Of a stretch of DNA of 64,000 nucleotides, positions 7,647 through 16,293 are shown piece by piece. How positions within the stretch are numbered: position 1 is the stretch's first letter; each line of letters opens with the position of its first letter. The stretch comes from JAXLXE01 sp046328115 (GTDB lineage: Bacteria > Chloroflexota > UBA6077 > JACCZL01). The stretch spans positions 496,001-560,000 of the forward strand of contig JAXLXE010000001.1 in assembly GCA_046328115.1 (NCBI GenBank), written 5' to 3'. Position numbers and translations under genes: made by a program. Under the pieces are notes generated by a model that searched no databases, was not told where the DNA came from, and saw only the letters and a program-made list of their open reading frames with translations.

Positions 7647-9137
7647 TTAGTCGCTGATGATGGACTCGAAGATGATGACGGAAAGGGCTATGAAGATGAC
7701 GTTGAAAGCGGTGAGCAGCCCCAGCCACGGGAATCCGTCAGTTCCGAGCGTGCTTCCCACTATGGCGGACTGGAGTCCTCTGATCACCGAGAGCGCGACC
7801 GGTATCTCCAACGGCAAGAGTAGCAAGGGGTAGAGCGCCACGCCGCCGCGTGCTCCGGCCGTGAGGGCAGCGACGAGCGTGCCGACCGCCACGAAGCCCA
7901 ACGTGCCGAGCGCGACGAACGCAGCGGCAGTTCCAACGTGCAGATCCAGGTTGAAGAACAGCACGAAGGCGGGCAGGGCGACTGCCGCGACGCCGAGCAT
8001 CAATACCGCGTTTGATACCGTTCGCGCAGCGTAGATCAATGTTCGGTCAATGGGGCTGGCGAGCAGTCCGTCCAGGGTGCCCGACTCGCGCTCCTGGTCG
8101 AAAGATCGGGAGATGCTCAGGACGCCCGCAAACATCAGGGCGGTCCACAAGACACCAGGCGCGATCGCGGCCGCGTTGTCGGTAGTCAGATCGAACGCGA
8201 AGTTGAAGACGACTAGCACGAGGATGGCGAACACGGCCGAGGAGAGCGCGACCTCCCGAGATCGCCACTCTATGGTGAGGTCCTTCTTTACGAGCCACCG
8301 GAAAGATCGCAACCCAGCCGCGATCACTGGTTGGCCCCGGTTCCCCTCTCGTGCAGTGCCAGTCGCATCCGGCGGGACGGAGCTCGCCTCATCCGGGGGC
8401 TTCGTGCCCGTGGTGGCTTGCTGAGCCATCTCCCGATACCAGGCGGGGTTCTCGTGGGCGGCGGCGAGGGATTCCCGACTCACCGCTGACAGGCGGCCAT
8501 CCACGAGCACGGCCACCCGATCTGCGAACGACGCGGCGCGGCCCAGGTGGTGTGTGAAGAGTATGGTGGTAGGCCGGTTCCGGTCTGACGGGTTGATGAG
8601 CTTATCGAGCAGGTCGGCCGTCTCAATGTCGAGGCCGGTGTCCGGTTCGTCGAGCAAGAGCACGCGCGGTTGGTGGAGCGCCGCGCGCGCGAGGACGACT
8701 CGCTGCGTCATGCCGCGAGACAATGTGCGAACAGGTGTGCCAAAGGCGCGTCCGATGCCGAACGCGTTTAGCGCGGCCATGACCTGCTCAGCAGGACCCG
8801 TCATCCCGTACAACGTGCCGAACAGATTGAGATTCTCGGCGGCGGTGAGCGTGGGGTACAGCAGGGGCGCGTGGCAGATCAGGCCGGTGGCTTTGCGGGC
8901 GTCCGACGACCGCGCTGGATCTTGCCCCAGGACGGTGGCTGTTCCGGTCGAGGGGCGGAGCAGGCCCGCGAGGATTCGTAGCAACGTTGATTTTCCGGCC
9001 CCGTTTGGTCCAACGATCGCCAGGCACTCGCCTTCGTTCACGTGCAGATCGAGATCGCGGAGGATTGGCCGTGGCCCAATGTTCAGCCCGAGCCGCTGGA
9101 CGACGATCGCGGGTGGACCGCCTTTAGTCTGAACCAA
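7647..9137 (-). CDS. ccmAB: fused heme ABC transporter CcmA-CcmB
   Basis: A single 496-residue frame joins the ATPase CcmA (about residues 8-215) to the membrane permease CcmB (about 270-496). The ATPase has Walker A GPNGAGKST, signature LSRGMTQR, Walker B VLLLDEPDTGLD and the H-loop histidine (LFTHH). A linker rich in Pro/Thr/Ala follows, then CcmB with VKKDLTIEWRSRE and six hydrophobic segments. Usually these are two genes. The CcmABCD complex drives release of holo-CcmE. The start is TTG at 9137, overlapping the upstream gene by 14 bases. No frame break is seen at the junction, so the fusion looks genuine. Confidence 0.92.
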   Translation of the reverse strand: MVQTKGGPPAIVVQRLGLNIGPRPILRDLDLHVNEGECLAIVGPNGAGKSTLLRILAGLLRPSTGTATVLGQDPARSSDARKATGLICHAPLLYPTLTAAENLNLFGTLYGMTGPAEQVMAALNAFGIGRAFGTPVRTLSRGMTQRVVLARAALHQPRVLLLDEPDTGLDIETADLLDKLINPSDRNRPTTILFTHHLGRAASFADRVAVLVDGRLSAVSRESLAAAHENPAWYREMAQQATTGTKPPDEASSVPPDATGTAREGNRGQPVIAAGLRSFRWLVKKDLTIEWRSREVALSSAVFAILVLVVFNFAFDLTTDNAAAIAPGVLWTALMFAGVLSISRSFDQERESGTLDGLLASPIDRTLIYAARTVSNAVLMLGVAAVALPAFVLFFNLDLHVGTAAAFVALGTLGFVAVGTLVAALTAGARGGVALYPLLLLPLEIPVALSVIRGLQSAIVGSTLGTDGFPWLGLLTAFNVIFIALSVIIFESIISD

Positions 9138-10152
9138 GCGCTACCGATCCGGTTTCGACGGAAGCTGGACGGTTGCTGGCGCGGCGGATAGCGAGGGCCA
9201 GGCCGATGATCAAGAGCACGCCTCCTCCCGACAGTACTATCGCGCTGATCTGACCAGGTGAAAGTCCATTGGAAGGAAGGCCAACGAGACGCGCGCTGAT
9301 CTCCGTTCCGGCAGCGACGTCTCGAGCGGCATACAGGTCAAACCGCTGACCGCCAATCTCGCTCTCACCCTGGGGCGTCAGTTGCGCGCTGGTCAACCGG
9401 ATCCCTGTCTGCGGGACGTAGATCGTGAGGGCGTCCGCCGGGTAGGCAAGGCGGCGTTGCAGATCCACGACGCCATTCGTGACCGGGATCTGGTAGCTGA
9501 ACGCGAGCTCGTGGCGGCCAGGAGGGATAGGATCGGCCGATGCGAAGCCATCCGTCGTGGGGATGAGATCGGCCTGTGAGAACCCCGTCCTCGGCGTGAC
9601 CGCGAACGCGCCAGCCGGCAGCGAGAACCGCAATGCTGGCAGTCCCGTGTCCGCCTTCCCCACCAATGTACGATCGGAGCGATTGACCAGGGCTCCCATC
9701 TCCATGACGTTGACAGTGGACGGGCCGGCATCGAGCACGAGCAGGTTTGCGCGGTCATACGTGATGACATCCTGGCTGCTCGTAGGTTCGTACACGGTGA
9801 TGGTGACCGACCGACGGGGCTGTCCATCGAGTTTCACCGGCTCTGATGGCGGGTACTTGGCCTGGCCATATGTGGCGATGGCCACATACACCACACCTGG
9901 GTCTGTCTCGAGACCGGACACGACGAAATTTCCGGCCGTGTCCGTTGTCAACTGACGTGATTGGATGTTGTCGCGGTCGCGAACGGCGTGGAGTGCTACT
10001 GGCACGTTCGCTGGAACGGGACCCGCCGCGGTCCCATTGACCACACGACCCTCGATGGTCCCATCGCCCGCTGCGAGGGCGGCGGGCGAGTAACCGAGGA
10101 GCCAAGCGAGGCAGAGACTGACGCTGATGGTGAGAATCGCGGAGCGGGTCAT
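9124..10152 (-). CDS. secreted, C-terminally anchored carboxypeptidase-regulatory-like protein in the ccm operon
   Basis: A 342-residue protein with a signal peptide (about residues 1-27), an immunoglobulin-like/carboxypeptidase-regulatory-like beta domain (EGRVVNGTAAG... TDTAGNFVVSGL, about 33-115), a second beta-rich part, and a C-terminal transmembrane helix (about 300-320) with a basic tail. It should therefore face outside with a membrane stop anchor. It overlaps its neighbours at both ends (ATGA with the ccmI-like gene, 14 bases with ccmAB), so it is an integral operon member. It is not one of the known Ccm factors. Function unknown; a scaffold or apocytochrome/heme handling role is a guess from context. 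Confidence 0.65.
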   Translation of the reverse strand: MTRSAILTISVSLCLAWLLGYSPAALAAGDGTIEGRVVNGTAAGPVPANVPVALHAVRDRDNIQSRQLTTDTAGNFVVSGLETDPGVVYVAIATYGQAKYPPSEPVKLDGQPRRSVTITVYEPTSSQDVITYDRANLLVLDAGPSTVNVMEMGALVNRSDRTLVGKADTGLPALRFSLPAGAFAVTPRTGFSQADLIPTTDGFASADPIPPGRHELAFSYQIPVTNGVVDLQRRLAYPADALTIYVPQTGIRLTSAQLTPQGESEIGGQRFDLYAARDVAAGTEISARLVGLPSNGLSPGQISAIVLSGGGVLLIIGLALAIRRASNRPASVETGSVALGSD

Positions 10153-10466
10153 GAGGCTGCGTCCCCGCCGGGACGGTCAATGCCTGGCTCTGTGATCGGC
10201 CGCGGCTCAAGCAGCGCCGCGGCGCGCTCTAGCGCCGCGGCCCGCAGCTGTGCGAAGTCGGTCGAGTTGAGCTTGCCGGTCTCGTGATCTAACTCGAGCT
10301 CCATGATTGATCGGTAGACCTGGGCGCGCGCCTGGGACCGGTCTGCGTTTTGCGTCCGAGGCAGGGGTGCCGACAAGGAATCAGGCTGTGCAAACAGTGG
10401 CTGAGCGACGACCACAACCGCGACCAGCGCCAGCAACAGTGCCATCGCAAGCTCTAGTGACATCAT
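10149..10466 (-). CDS. CcmI-like short membrane-anchored protein
   Basis: A 105-residue protein: one N-terminal transmembrane helix (LELAMALLLALVAVVVVAQPLF) and a soluble helical part containing IMELELDHETGKLNSTDFAQLR. That part resembles the N-terminal region of CcmI/CycH, where a similar 'E-D-x-x-x-G-K-L' helix follows the anchor. The TPR apocytochrome-binding domain of full CcmI is missing. The start at 10466 overlaps the ccmH stop. A role beside CcmH/CcmF in the heme lyase complex is inferred from position. Confidence 0.65.
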   Translation of the reverse strand: MMSLELAMALLLALVAVVVVAQPLFAQPDSLSAPLPRTQNADRSQARAQVYRSIMELELDHETGKLNSTDFAQLRAAALERAAALLEPRPITEPGIDRPGGDAAS

Positions 10467-10942
10467 CGGGCGCGCAAGCGAGACAGCTCGGCTTCTGCCG
10501 CCGAGAGTGCCGCTTCGGAAATGCGGGGCGATGCGATCACTTCTGTGGCGGTCGCTCTGCGCCAGCGCGCGAGCCAGCGACACAGGGCGAGAGCCGCCAC
10601 GAGTGCCGCCGCGGTGGGAACTAACCAGACCACCAACAACCAGCCTCGCTTCGGCGGTTCCGCCAGGACGGCGTCACCGTAGCGTTCCACGAAGTACGCG
10701 AGAATCTGCTCGCGCGATTCGCCCTGCTCGAGCTTGCGGCGCACGATGGCGCGCATCTGGCCTGCTAGCTCGGACGGGGAGTCGGCGACCGAAACGCTCT
10801 CGCAAACGGGGCATTGAAGTCCCTTGGCAATTGCTCGTGCTTCGTCTTCCACGGACTGAGCAAGAGCGATACGGGAACCGGGCACACCGGCGACCAGCGA
10901 GAAGACGAGTGCCGCCAGCTTCAGCGCACGCAGTATCGTCAC
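10463..10942 (-). CDS. ccmH: cytochrome c maturation thiol-disulfide protein CcmH
   Basis: A 159-residue protein with a signal peptide, then the CcmH domain with the CPVC redox pair (GLQCPVCESVSVADSPSELA) and RYGDAVL, and a C-terminal transmembrane helix (WLLVVWLVPTAAALVAALAL). CcmH reduces apocytochrome CXXCH cysteines before heme attachment. The start chosen is GTG at 10942, overlapping the ccmF stop as GTGA; the longer frame reads back into ccmF. Its electrons probably come through CcdA and the ResA-like protein encoded at the head of the operon. Confidence 0.92.
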   Translation of the reverse strand: MTILRALKLAALVFSLVAGVPGSRIALAQSVEDEARAIAKGLQCPVCESVSVADSPSELAGQMRAIVRRKLEQGESREQILAYFVERYGDAVLAEPPKRGWLLVVWLVPTAAALVAALALCRWLARWRRATATEVIASPRISEAALSAAEAELSRLRAR

Positions 10943-12933
10943 GCTGAGCTCACGGCCAGGGGGCGTGCTGGCTGCACCACCTCTGCAAGTCGGATGCTGG
11001 GTGAGGGCCAGAATGCGAACAAGCCGCCCACTACCGAGAGCGCTCCACCGATCCACAGCCACATGACCATGGGATTGACGAACAGCAAGAAACTGGCGGA
11101 TCCGGCTTCGTCCCAGCCTCCGAGGACGATGTAAAGATCCTCGACTGGGCTCGAGCGTATCGCTACCTCGGAGCTGGGTTGACGCTCGAAGTTGCGGTGA
11201 AAGCGCTTCTCTGGTGCCAGGGTGCCCAGGTCCGTCCCGTTGCTGGTGACGGCGAGAACCGCGCGCATGGCGCGGTAGTCATATTGCTGATGCTCGGCCA
11301 GCCCAGTGAACGTGAGCCGGTAGCCCGCGATGGTCACGGAATCACCCGGCGCCAGTCGGACTTGTTGCTCAACCTGGTAGAAGGTTGACCCAGTGACCCC
11401 CGCGGCCAACAACACAATGCCAATGTGCACCGCGTAACCGCCGTATCGGCGGTTGTTTCGCCGTAACAGTCCCCACAGGGCAAGTGGCGGGGTCTCGCCG
11501 GTGGCCCTCTGCCGTGCCAGAGTACCACGGACGACTTCTACGAGGACGGTGCCCACGACCAATGCGCAGGCGAACAGGGTGACGAGCGCGACCGGGTGCT
11601 GGCCGCCGAGCGCCAGCCAAACAAGAAGCGCGCAGGCGGCCGCGAACGCGAGGGGAGCGGCGAGGTTGGTGGCGAGGTTGGACGCCGAGGTCCGACGCCA
11701 GGGCAGCACGGGTCCGATGGCCATCAGGAAGATGAGCGCGATCATGATGGGGCCGCCGACCTGGTTGAAGAACGGCGGGCCCACCGTGACCTTCAGCCCC
11801 TGCACGGCCTCTGAGACGAGCGGAAAGATGCTGCCCCAGAATATTGCAAAGACGAGCGCGCCAAACAAGAGGTTATTCAGTAGGAAAGCAGCCTCACGCG
11901 ACGCCAATGACTCTAGCTGGTTGTCCGACTTCAGCGACGGGAGGCGCACGGCCAGTAGTGCCAGGCTCCCGAACACGATGGACGAGATGTACGCCAGGAA
12001 ATATGGACCGATGCTTGACTGCGCAAATGAATGGACCGATGTGATGATTCCACTGCGCACGATGAATGTGCCGAAGATGGAGAGGTAGAACGTGGTCAAG
12101 ATGAGACTGATGTTCCAGATCTTGAGCATCCCACGCCGCTCCTGGATCATCACAGAGTGGATGAACGCGGTTCCGAGGAGCCACGGCATGATGGCGGAGT
12201 TCTCCACCGGGTCCCAGCCCCAGTAGCCACCCCACCCAAGGACGCGGTACGCCCACCAGGCTCCGAGCAGATTGCCGAGACCCAGGATTGCCCAGGCCAC
12301 TAGGGAGTACCGTCGGGTGGCACTGATCCACGTGGTGTCCAGTCTGCCGGATAGCAGCGCGCCGATGGCGAACGCGAACGGAACTGTCCAACTCATGTAA
12401 CCGGCCAGCAGCATCGGCGGGTGATAGAGCATCCCGGAGTCGTAAAGCAGCGGATTGAGACCCAGCCCGTCGCGGGGAATCACTGGGAGGCGCTCGAATG
12501 GACTCGAGATGAAGGACAGCAGGAACGCGAAGAACGCGACGACGTACATCAGTACGGCCTGCACGTACGGCATCATGTTTGCAAGATCACGGCCTGAACG
12601 CCAGACGACGATGACCGCGAAGATCGACAGCGTCCAGCACCAGTACAGCAATGATCCCTGCTGTCCGCTGTAGAAGGCCGCGGCGACGAGTGCGCCGGGC
12701 ATGTCCCGGCTGGAGTGCTCGGCTACATATCGGATGGAGAAGTCATGGGTGAGAAACGCCGCGAAAAGGGTCGCGCTGGCAGCGCTGAGCATGGCGCAGA
12801 CGCCGAAAACACCGCGCCGGGCGCTGGCGGCGATGGCGGAAGAGTGCAGGCGTAGCGCCAAAGGGCCGGCGACGCACACGTACACGGCGAGTAGGAGCGC
12901 CGCCACGATGGCGACGTGGCCCACTTCAGCCAT
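10939..12933 (-). CDS. ccmF: heme lyase subunit CcmF
   Basis: A 664-residue polytopic membrane protein of the CcmF/NrfE family, which transfers heme from CcmE to apocytochrome c. The tryptophan-rich WWD-type signature is present (GGYWGWDPVENSAIMPWL, about residues 234-251). A second segment ETPPLALWGLLRRNNRRYGGYAVHIG matches the C-terminal CcmF region with its periplasmic beta domain. Length is usual. It lies three bases after ccmE and overlaps ccmH. Confidence 0.96.
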   Translation of the reverse strand: MAEVGHVAIVAALLLAVYVCVAGPLALRLHSSAIAASARRGVFGVCAMLSAASATLFAAFLTHDFSIRYVAEHSSRDMPGALVAAAFYSGQQGSLLYWCWTLSIFAVIVVWRSGRDLANMMPYVQAVLMYVVAFFAFLLSFISSPFERLPVIPRDGLGLNPLLYDSGMLYHPPMLLAGYMSWTVPFAFAIGALLSGRLDTTWISATRRYSLVAWAILGLGNLLGAWWAYRVLGWGGYWGWDPVENSAIMPWLLGTAFIHSVMIQERRGMLKIWNISLILTTFYLSIFGTFIVRSGIITSVHSFAQSSIGPYFLAYISSIVFGSLALLAVRLPSLKSDNQLESLASREAAFLLNNLLFGALVFAIFWGSIFPLVSEAVQGLKVTVGPPFFNQVGGPIMIALIFLMAIGPVLPWRRTSASNLATNLAAPLAFAAACALLVWLALGGQHPVALVTLFACALVVGTVLVEVVRGTLARQRATGETPPLALWGLLRRNNRRYGGYAVHIGIVLLAAGVTGSTFYQVEQQVRLAPGDSVTIAGYRLTFTGLAEHQQYDYRAMRAVLAVTSNGTDLGTLAPEKRFHRNFERQPSSEVAIRSSPVEDLYIVLGGWDEAGSASFLLFVNPMVMWLWIGGALSVVGGLFAFWPSPSIRLAEVVQPARPLAVSSA

Positions 12934-12936
12934 GGG

Positions 12937-13413
12937 TCACGCTCCGAACGAATCCGCCTCGAACTTTGAGGGACATTTCGCGAGGAGAGTGCTCGCGACG
13001 AAGGTCCCGTCCGTGCCGTACTTCCCCTCAACCACAACCTGGACGTTCTCACCGAAGATGTCCGGGACAGGTTTGCCGCGGTAGTACACGGGGATCTGCC
13101 CACTGCCGTCCTGGACCATGAATCGCACGGCTAACCCAGCTTCTTCTTTCTGTACCGTGCCAGGCGTCACGTCTCCCGCCACGCGGACCTGCCGACCAGA
13201 CGCCTGTGCGCCACTCGAGCGAAGCTCTTCTACCGTCAGGTAGTACACACCATTTGACTCGATGGCGCTGGACACCAGGTAGGCTACCGCAACGATCAGA
13301 CACCCGGCGGCGACGACAAGCTTTATCTGGGTGCCGCTGAGTCGGGCGGGCGCCCCGTGCACGGTTGCCAACAACGTACCTCTAACGCGCGGACGGCTCT
13401 TGCCGCCGTCCAC
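12937..13413 (-). CDS. ccmE: heme chaperone CcmE, cysteine-type variant
   Basis: CcmE holds heme covalently in transit from CcmABCD to CcmF. An N-terminal transmembrane anchor (about residues 30-50) is followed by the OB-fold domain (YYLTVEEL, VRVAGDV, VPVYYRG-type strand, VVVEGKY). The usual heme-binding HDENY is replaced by C147-P-S-K-F151 in STLLAKCPSKF. Cysteine in place of histidine defines the CXXXY class known from some archaea, Desulfovibrio and Gram-positive lineages; here even the tyrosine is phenylalanine. The start is GTG; no strong ribosome site is visible, so it could shift slightly. Confidence 0.92.
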   Translation of the reverse strand: MDGGKSRPRVRGTLLATVHGAPARLSGTQIKLVVAAGCLIVAVAYLVSSAIESNGVYYLTVEELRSSGAQASGRQVRVAGDVTPGTVQKEEAGLAVRFMVQDGSGQIPVYYRGKPVPDIFGENVQVVVEGKYGTDGTFVASTLLAKCPSKFEADSFGA

Positions 13414-13486
13414 GCGTACATTTTACCGTTCGCTCTGCGTCCTACGTAGGGACATTCGCCACGTTCGCCCGCTCACTCACCGCGGA

Positions 13487-13912
13487 TCACGGGGTTCGCA
13501 GTCCGGCTTCGTGGACAGACTTCAAGGCGGCCGCGAGCAAGACGATCGCGGCGGAAAGCCCGGCGAGCCGGGCGAGGGCACGGACGCGCTGCACTCCGGC
13601 GCCCCCTCGAGAACGCAGTGCTAGCTGCACCGCGACGAGGGCTGCGAGGACTTTTGCCGCGAGCAACGTCAGGTAAAGCGGTCCATTGGAGGCGACCGAC
13701 AGCCGCTCAAATGACAGCAGCATGCCGGTGACGAAGAAGGCTACCGCTGCGCCCAGCACCAGATCGCGGTGCAACGAGTCCAAGTTGTGATGCTCGGAGC
13801 CTGGATTCGCCCACCGCGTCCAGAGCTCACTCAGCACAGCTCCGATCCAAGCGATGGCGGCGAGGGCGTGGATGGTTCGGGCAACGATGATGACGAGGTC
13901 AGTGCCGACCAA
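13487..13912 (-). CDS. CopD/DUF2269-like four-helix membrane protein
   Basis: A 141-residue integral membrane protein with four predicted helices. The start, VARTIHALAAIAWIGAVLSELW, resembles the first helix of CopD-like and DUF2269 membrane proteins, where the histidine is conserved. An HHNLDSLHRD segment adds further histidines near the second helix, so heme or metal binding is possible. It begins six bases after ccdA and lies upstream of ccmE within the operon. The exact family is uncertain. Confidence 0.6.
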   Translation of the reverse strand: MVGTDLVIIVARTIHALAAIAWIGAVLSELWTRWANPGSEHHNLDSLHRDLVLGAAVAFFVTGMLLSFERLSVASNGPLYLTLLAAKVLAALVAVQLALRSRGGAGVQRVRALARLAGLSAAIVLLAAALKSVHEAGLRTP

Positions 13913-13918
13913 GTTTCC

Positions 13919-14656
13919 TCACGAGCCCACCGTCCACAACAGACGCTGGGTCCCGGCGACCGCCGTGTTGATCAGCCAAACCTGATTGGTCAGGAGTAAT
14001 GCGCCGATAGCCACGAGGAGTGCTCCGCTGGCGGGGTGCGCCACCCGGCCTACCGGTCCTAGCAGACTCATCGCGTGGCTGAGCCGCGCGGCTCCCAGCG
14101 CGGCGGCGACGAACGGCAGTCCGAGTCCGGTGGAGTACGCTAGCAGGAGCATGGCCGCTTGCTGGGCGGTCTCGTTGGCTCCAGCGTACAGCAGAATGGA
14201 CCCGAGAACCGGGCCTATGCAGGGCGTCCAGCCAAGCGCAAAGCTCATCCCCACCAGCGCCGCGCCGACTGGGCCGTACGGGCGATCGATCACCAGCATG
14301 CTGCGCTGACGATAGAGCCAGCCTGGCGCGACGAGTCCCATGACTGCTAGTCCCAGGACCACCATGACCAGGCCGGCCAACCGAGTGAGCCAGGACCGAT
14401 AGGGCCCCAGAGCTTCGCCCACGAACCCGGCCGTGGCGCCTAGGGCGACGAACACCGTCGCAAATCCCGCCACGAACAGCAGACTCGCGATGAGCACGCG
14501 CTCGGTCTCGCGCCTGGACCGGTGGCTGGGGTCAATGGCCACGCCCGACACGAACGACAGATAGCCCGGCACGATGGGAAGAACGCACGGCGAGACGAAG
14601 GACACCAGGCCTGCAAGGAGCGCCAGGACGAGAGACGGTGCTCCGGCTTCGGTCAT
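13919..14656 (-). CDS. ccdA: thiol-disulfide membrane transporter CcdA
   Basis: CcdA passes reducing equivalents from cytoplasmic thioredoxin across the membrane to ResA/CcmH-type proteins. The redox cysteines are visible in two conserved loops: SFVSPCVLPIVPGYLSFVSG and FALGWTPCIGPVLGSIL. Six transmembrane helices, 245 residues. The start was set at ATG 14656, overlapping the stop of the resA-like gene (ATGA); the longer frame would extend into that gene. Confidence 0.95.
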   Translation of the reverse strand: MTEAGAPSLVLALLAGLVSFVSPCVLPIVPGYLSFVSGVAIDPSHRSRRETERVLIASLLFVAGFATVFVALGATAGFVGEALGPYRSWLTRLAGLVMVVLGLAVMGLVAPGWLYRQRSMLVIDRPYGPVGAALVGMSFALGWTPCIGPVLGSILLYAGANETAQQAAMLLLAYSTGLGLPFVAAALGAARLSHAMSLLGPVGRVAHPASGALLVAIGALLLTNQVWLINTAVAGTQRLLWTVGS

Positions 14657-15186
14657 CGCAGAAGATCCGCCATCAAGTCGTCGATTCTTCGCGAGTCCAG
14701 CGGACCCTGCCATTTGCGAGCGATGGTGCCGTCCGTACGCACGAAGTATGTTTCGGGGACGCCACTCATCCCGTAATCCACGGCGATCTCGCCGGATGCG
14801 TCACGACCATTGGAATAGCTCACGTTGAACCGGTCCAGGAACGCTCGTGCCGCGGCATCCGAGTCCTGAACGTCGATGCCCAGGAACTGGACGCGCCCGG
14901 AGTACCGCCTCGATGCCTGTTCAAGCGCCGGGGCTTCGTCCTCGCAGGGCAAACACCAGGACGCCCAAAAATTGATGACGAGCGGGGCGCCGGCGTGTGC
15001 CGAGAGCTTGAACACGCCCCCATCAAACAGCGGCAGCGAGAAGTCCGGCGCTCGTTTCACACGCACCACGCCCTCGCCTGCCGTGCCCGCTGCTTTGCGC
15101 CCCATGCCCCAGATCATGAGCGCAAGCAGGGCAACGAGAACCACACATACGGCCAACGCGGCCATCCGTGGGCCACGGATGGACAC
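14653..15186 (-). CDS. ResA/TlpA-like membrane-anchored thioredoxin
   Basis: A 177-residue protein with an N-terminal transmembrane anchor (about residues 9-28) and an extracytoplasmic thioredoxin fold with the active site WASWCLPCEDEAP (about 72-84) and cis-proline loop GVPETYF. Such proteins reduce the cysteines of apocytochrome c using electrons from CcdA, which follows in the same operon. It is the first gene of the ccm operon; the start is GTG. ResA, TlpA and CcmG differ in detail, so a specific symbol is not given. Confidence 0.9.
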   Translation of the reverse strand: MSIRGPRMAALAVCVVLVALLALMIWGMGRKAAGTAGEGVVRVKRAPDFSLPLFDGGVFKLSAHAGAPLVINFWASWCLPCEDEAPALEQASRRYSGRVQFLGIDVQDSDAAARAFLDRFNVSYSNGRDASGEIAVDYGMSGVPETYFVRTDGTIARKWQGPLDSRRIDDLMADLLR

Positions 15187-15305
15187 TGAGTCGGCGTCAG
15201 CCGTAGGTGAAACGGGTGGAAGAGAAGGGCTCAGAATGTCTACCGCGCCGTGCTGTCTCTACGGGAGAGGATACCACCCGCGAACGAAGAGACCGGCGCT
15301 AATGG

Positions 15306-16172
15306 TCAGTCCAGCAGGCCTTCGCGAACTGCGACGACGGCGGCCTGAGTCCGATCGGCCACGCGCAATTTCTGAATGATGTGCACGACGTGGTTCTTCA
15401 CGGTGTCCGGGCTCAAGTACAGCCGCGCCGCGATCTCTTTGTTCGTCCGTCCGTCGACGATAAGTCGGAGGACCTCGATCTCACGGACGGAAAGGCGTGC
15501 ATCAGAGTCGCCCCTGGGCGTAGACGCTGTCCGAATAGGGGGCGTAGCCTGTGCACCCGAGCCGGCCGCGTGTTTTCCGTTGGCGCCGTTGGTCGTCTCT
15601 GCGTGGCCACGGAGCAGCCTGTCCACGAACATCTCGAGGCGGCGCTCTTTTCGTGCTACGTCCTGGTACAGACGAACCACGTCGAGCATGAACGCGGCCT
15701 GGTTGGTCAGGATCCCGAGCATCTCGGTCCGATCAGCGGACAACTCATCCGCGGTGGACCGGCTCACGTTGAGGACGCCCAACAGTCGGTCCACAACTCG
15801 CAATGGAAGCACTATGCTCCACGCCTGGCTCCGCACTCGGCTAGCAGCCGATTGGGACTCTAGCGCTGGCCCGCGGGTAACTCGGGGTTGTCCCGCGGCC
15901 AGGGTGGCGCCCGCGAGGCTCTCATCGGCGCGCTGGTGGGTGCCGATCAGTTCGTGGGCTCGGGGGCCGACTGCCGCGCGCACCGTCAGCGTCGCTCCAT
16001 CGTCCGATAGGAGCATTAGCGATGCGCCGTCCCCACCCGAGACCTCTACCGCGGAGGTCAGAATGCGGTCCGCAACGGCGTCGAGCCGTGGGTTTGCAAG
16101 AAACGCTTCACCGATTGACCGGATGGCGGAAAGGACATTCGCCTGGCCGAGGCTTACGGAGGGCACTGCCAC
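15306..16172 (-). CDS. GAF-domain LuxR-type transcription regulator
   Basis: A 288-residue cytoplasmic regulator with an N-terminal GAF domain (about residues 14-170: SGGDGASLMLLSDDG, VLPLRVVDRLLGVLNVSR) and a C-terminal LuxR/FixJ helix-turn-helix (about 224-285: LSVREIEVLRLIVDGRTNKEIA... VKNHVVHIIQKL). There is no receiver domain. The GAF domain presumably senses a small ligand or redox state. It is encoded upstream of the ccm operon on the same strand, 119 bases away, so control of cytochrome maturation is possible but not shown. Confidence 0.85.
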   Translation of the reverse strand: MAVPSVSLGQANVLSAIRSIGEAFLANPRLDAVADRILTSAVEVSGGDGASLMLLSDDGATLTVRAAVGPRAHELIGTHQRADESLAGATLAAGQPRVTRGPALESQSAASRVRSQAWSIVLPLRVVDRLLGVLNVSRSTADELSADRTEMLGILTNQAAFMLDVVRLYQDVARKERRLEMFVDRLLRGHAETTNGANGKHAAGSGAQATPPIRTASTPRGDSDARLSVREIEVLRLIVDGRTNKEIAARLYLSPDTVKNHVVHIIQKLRVADRTQAAVVAVREGLLD

Positions 16173-16293
16173 GAGTATCCGAGTTCCAGCGCGTTTCGTC
16201 GCGGCAACGGGTCACACAGTGACGCCGCGATCTCAGGATGGATAACGGCGTGCTGGCGCGTGGAGGGATGCGCGAGGGTAGGGTGGGCCCGGA

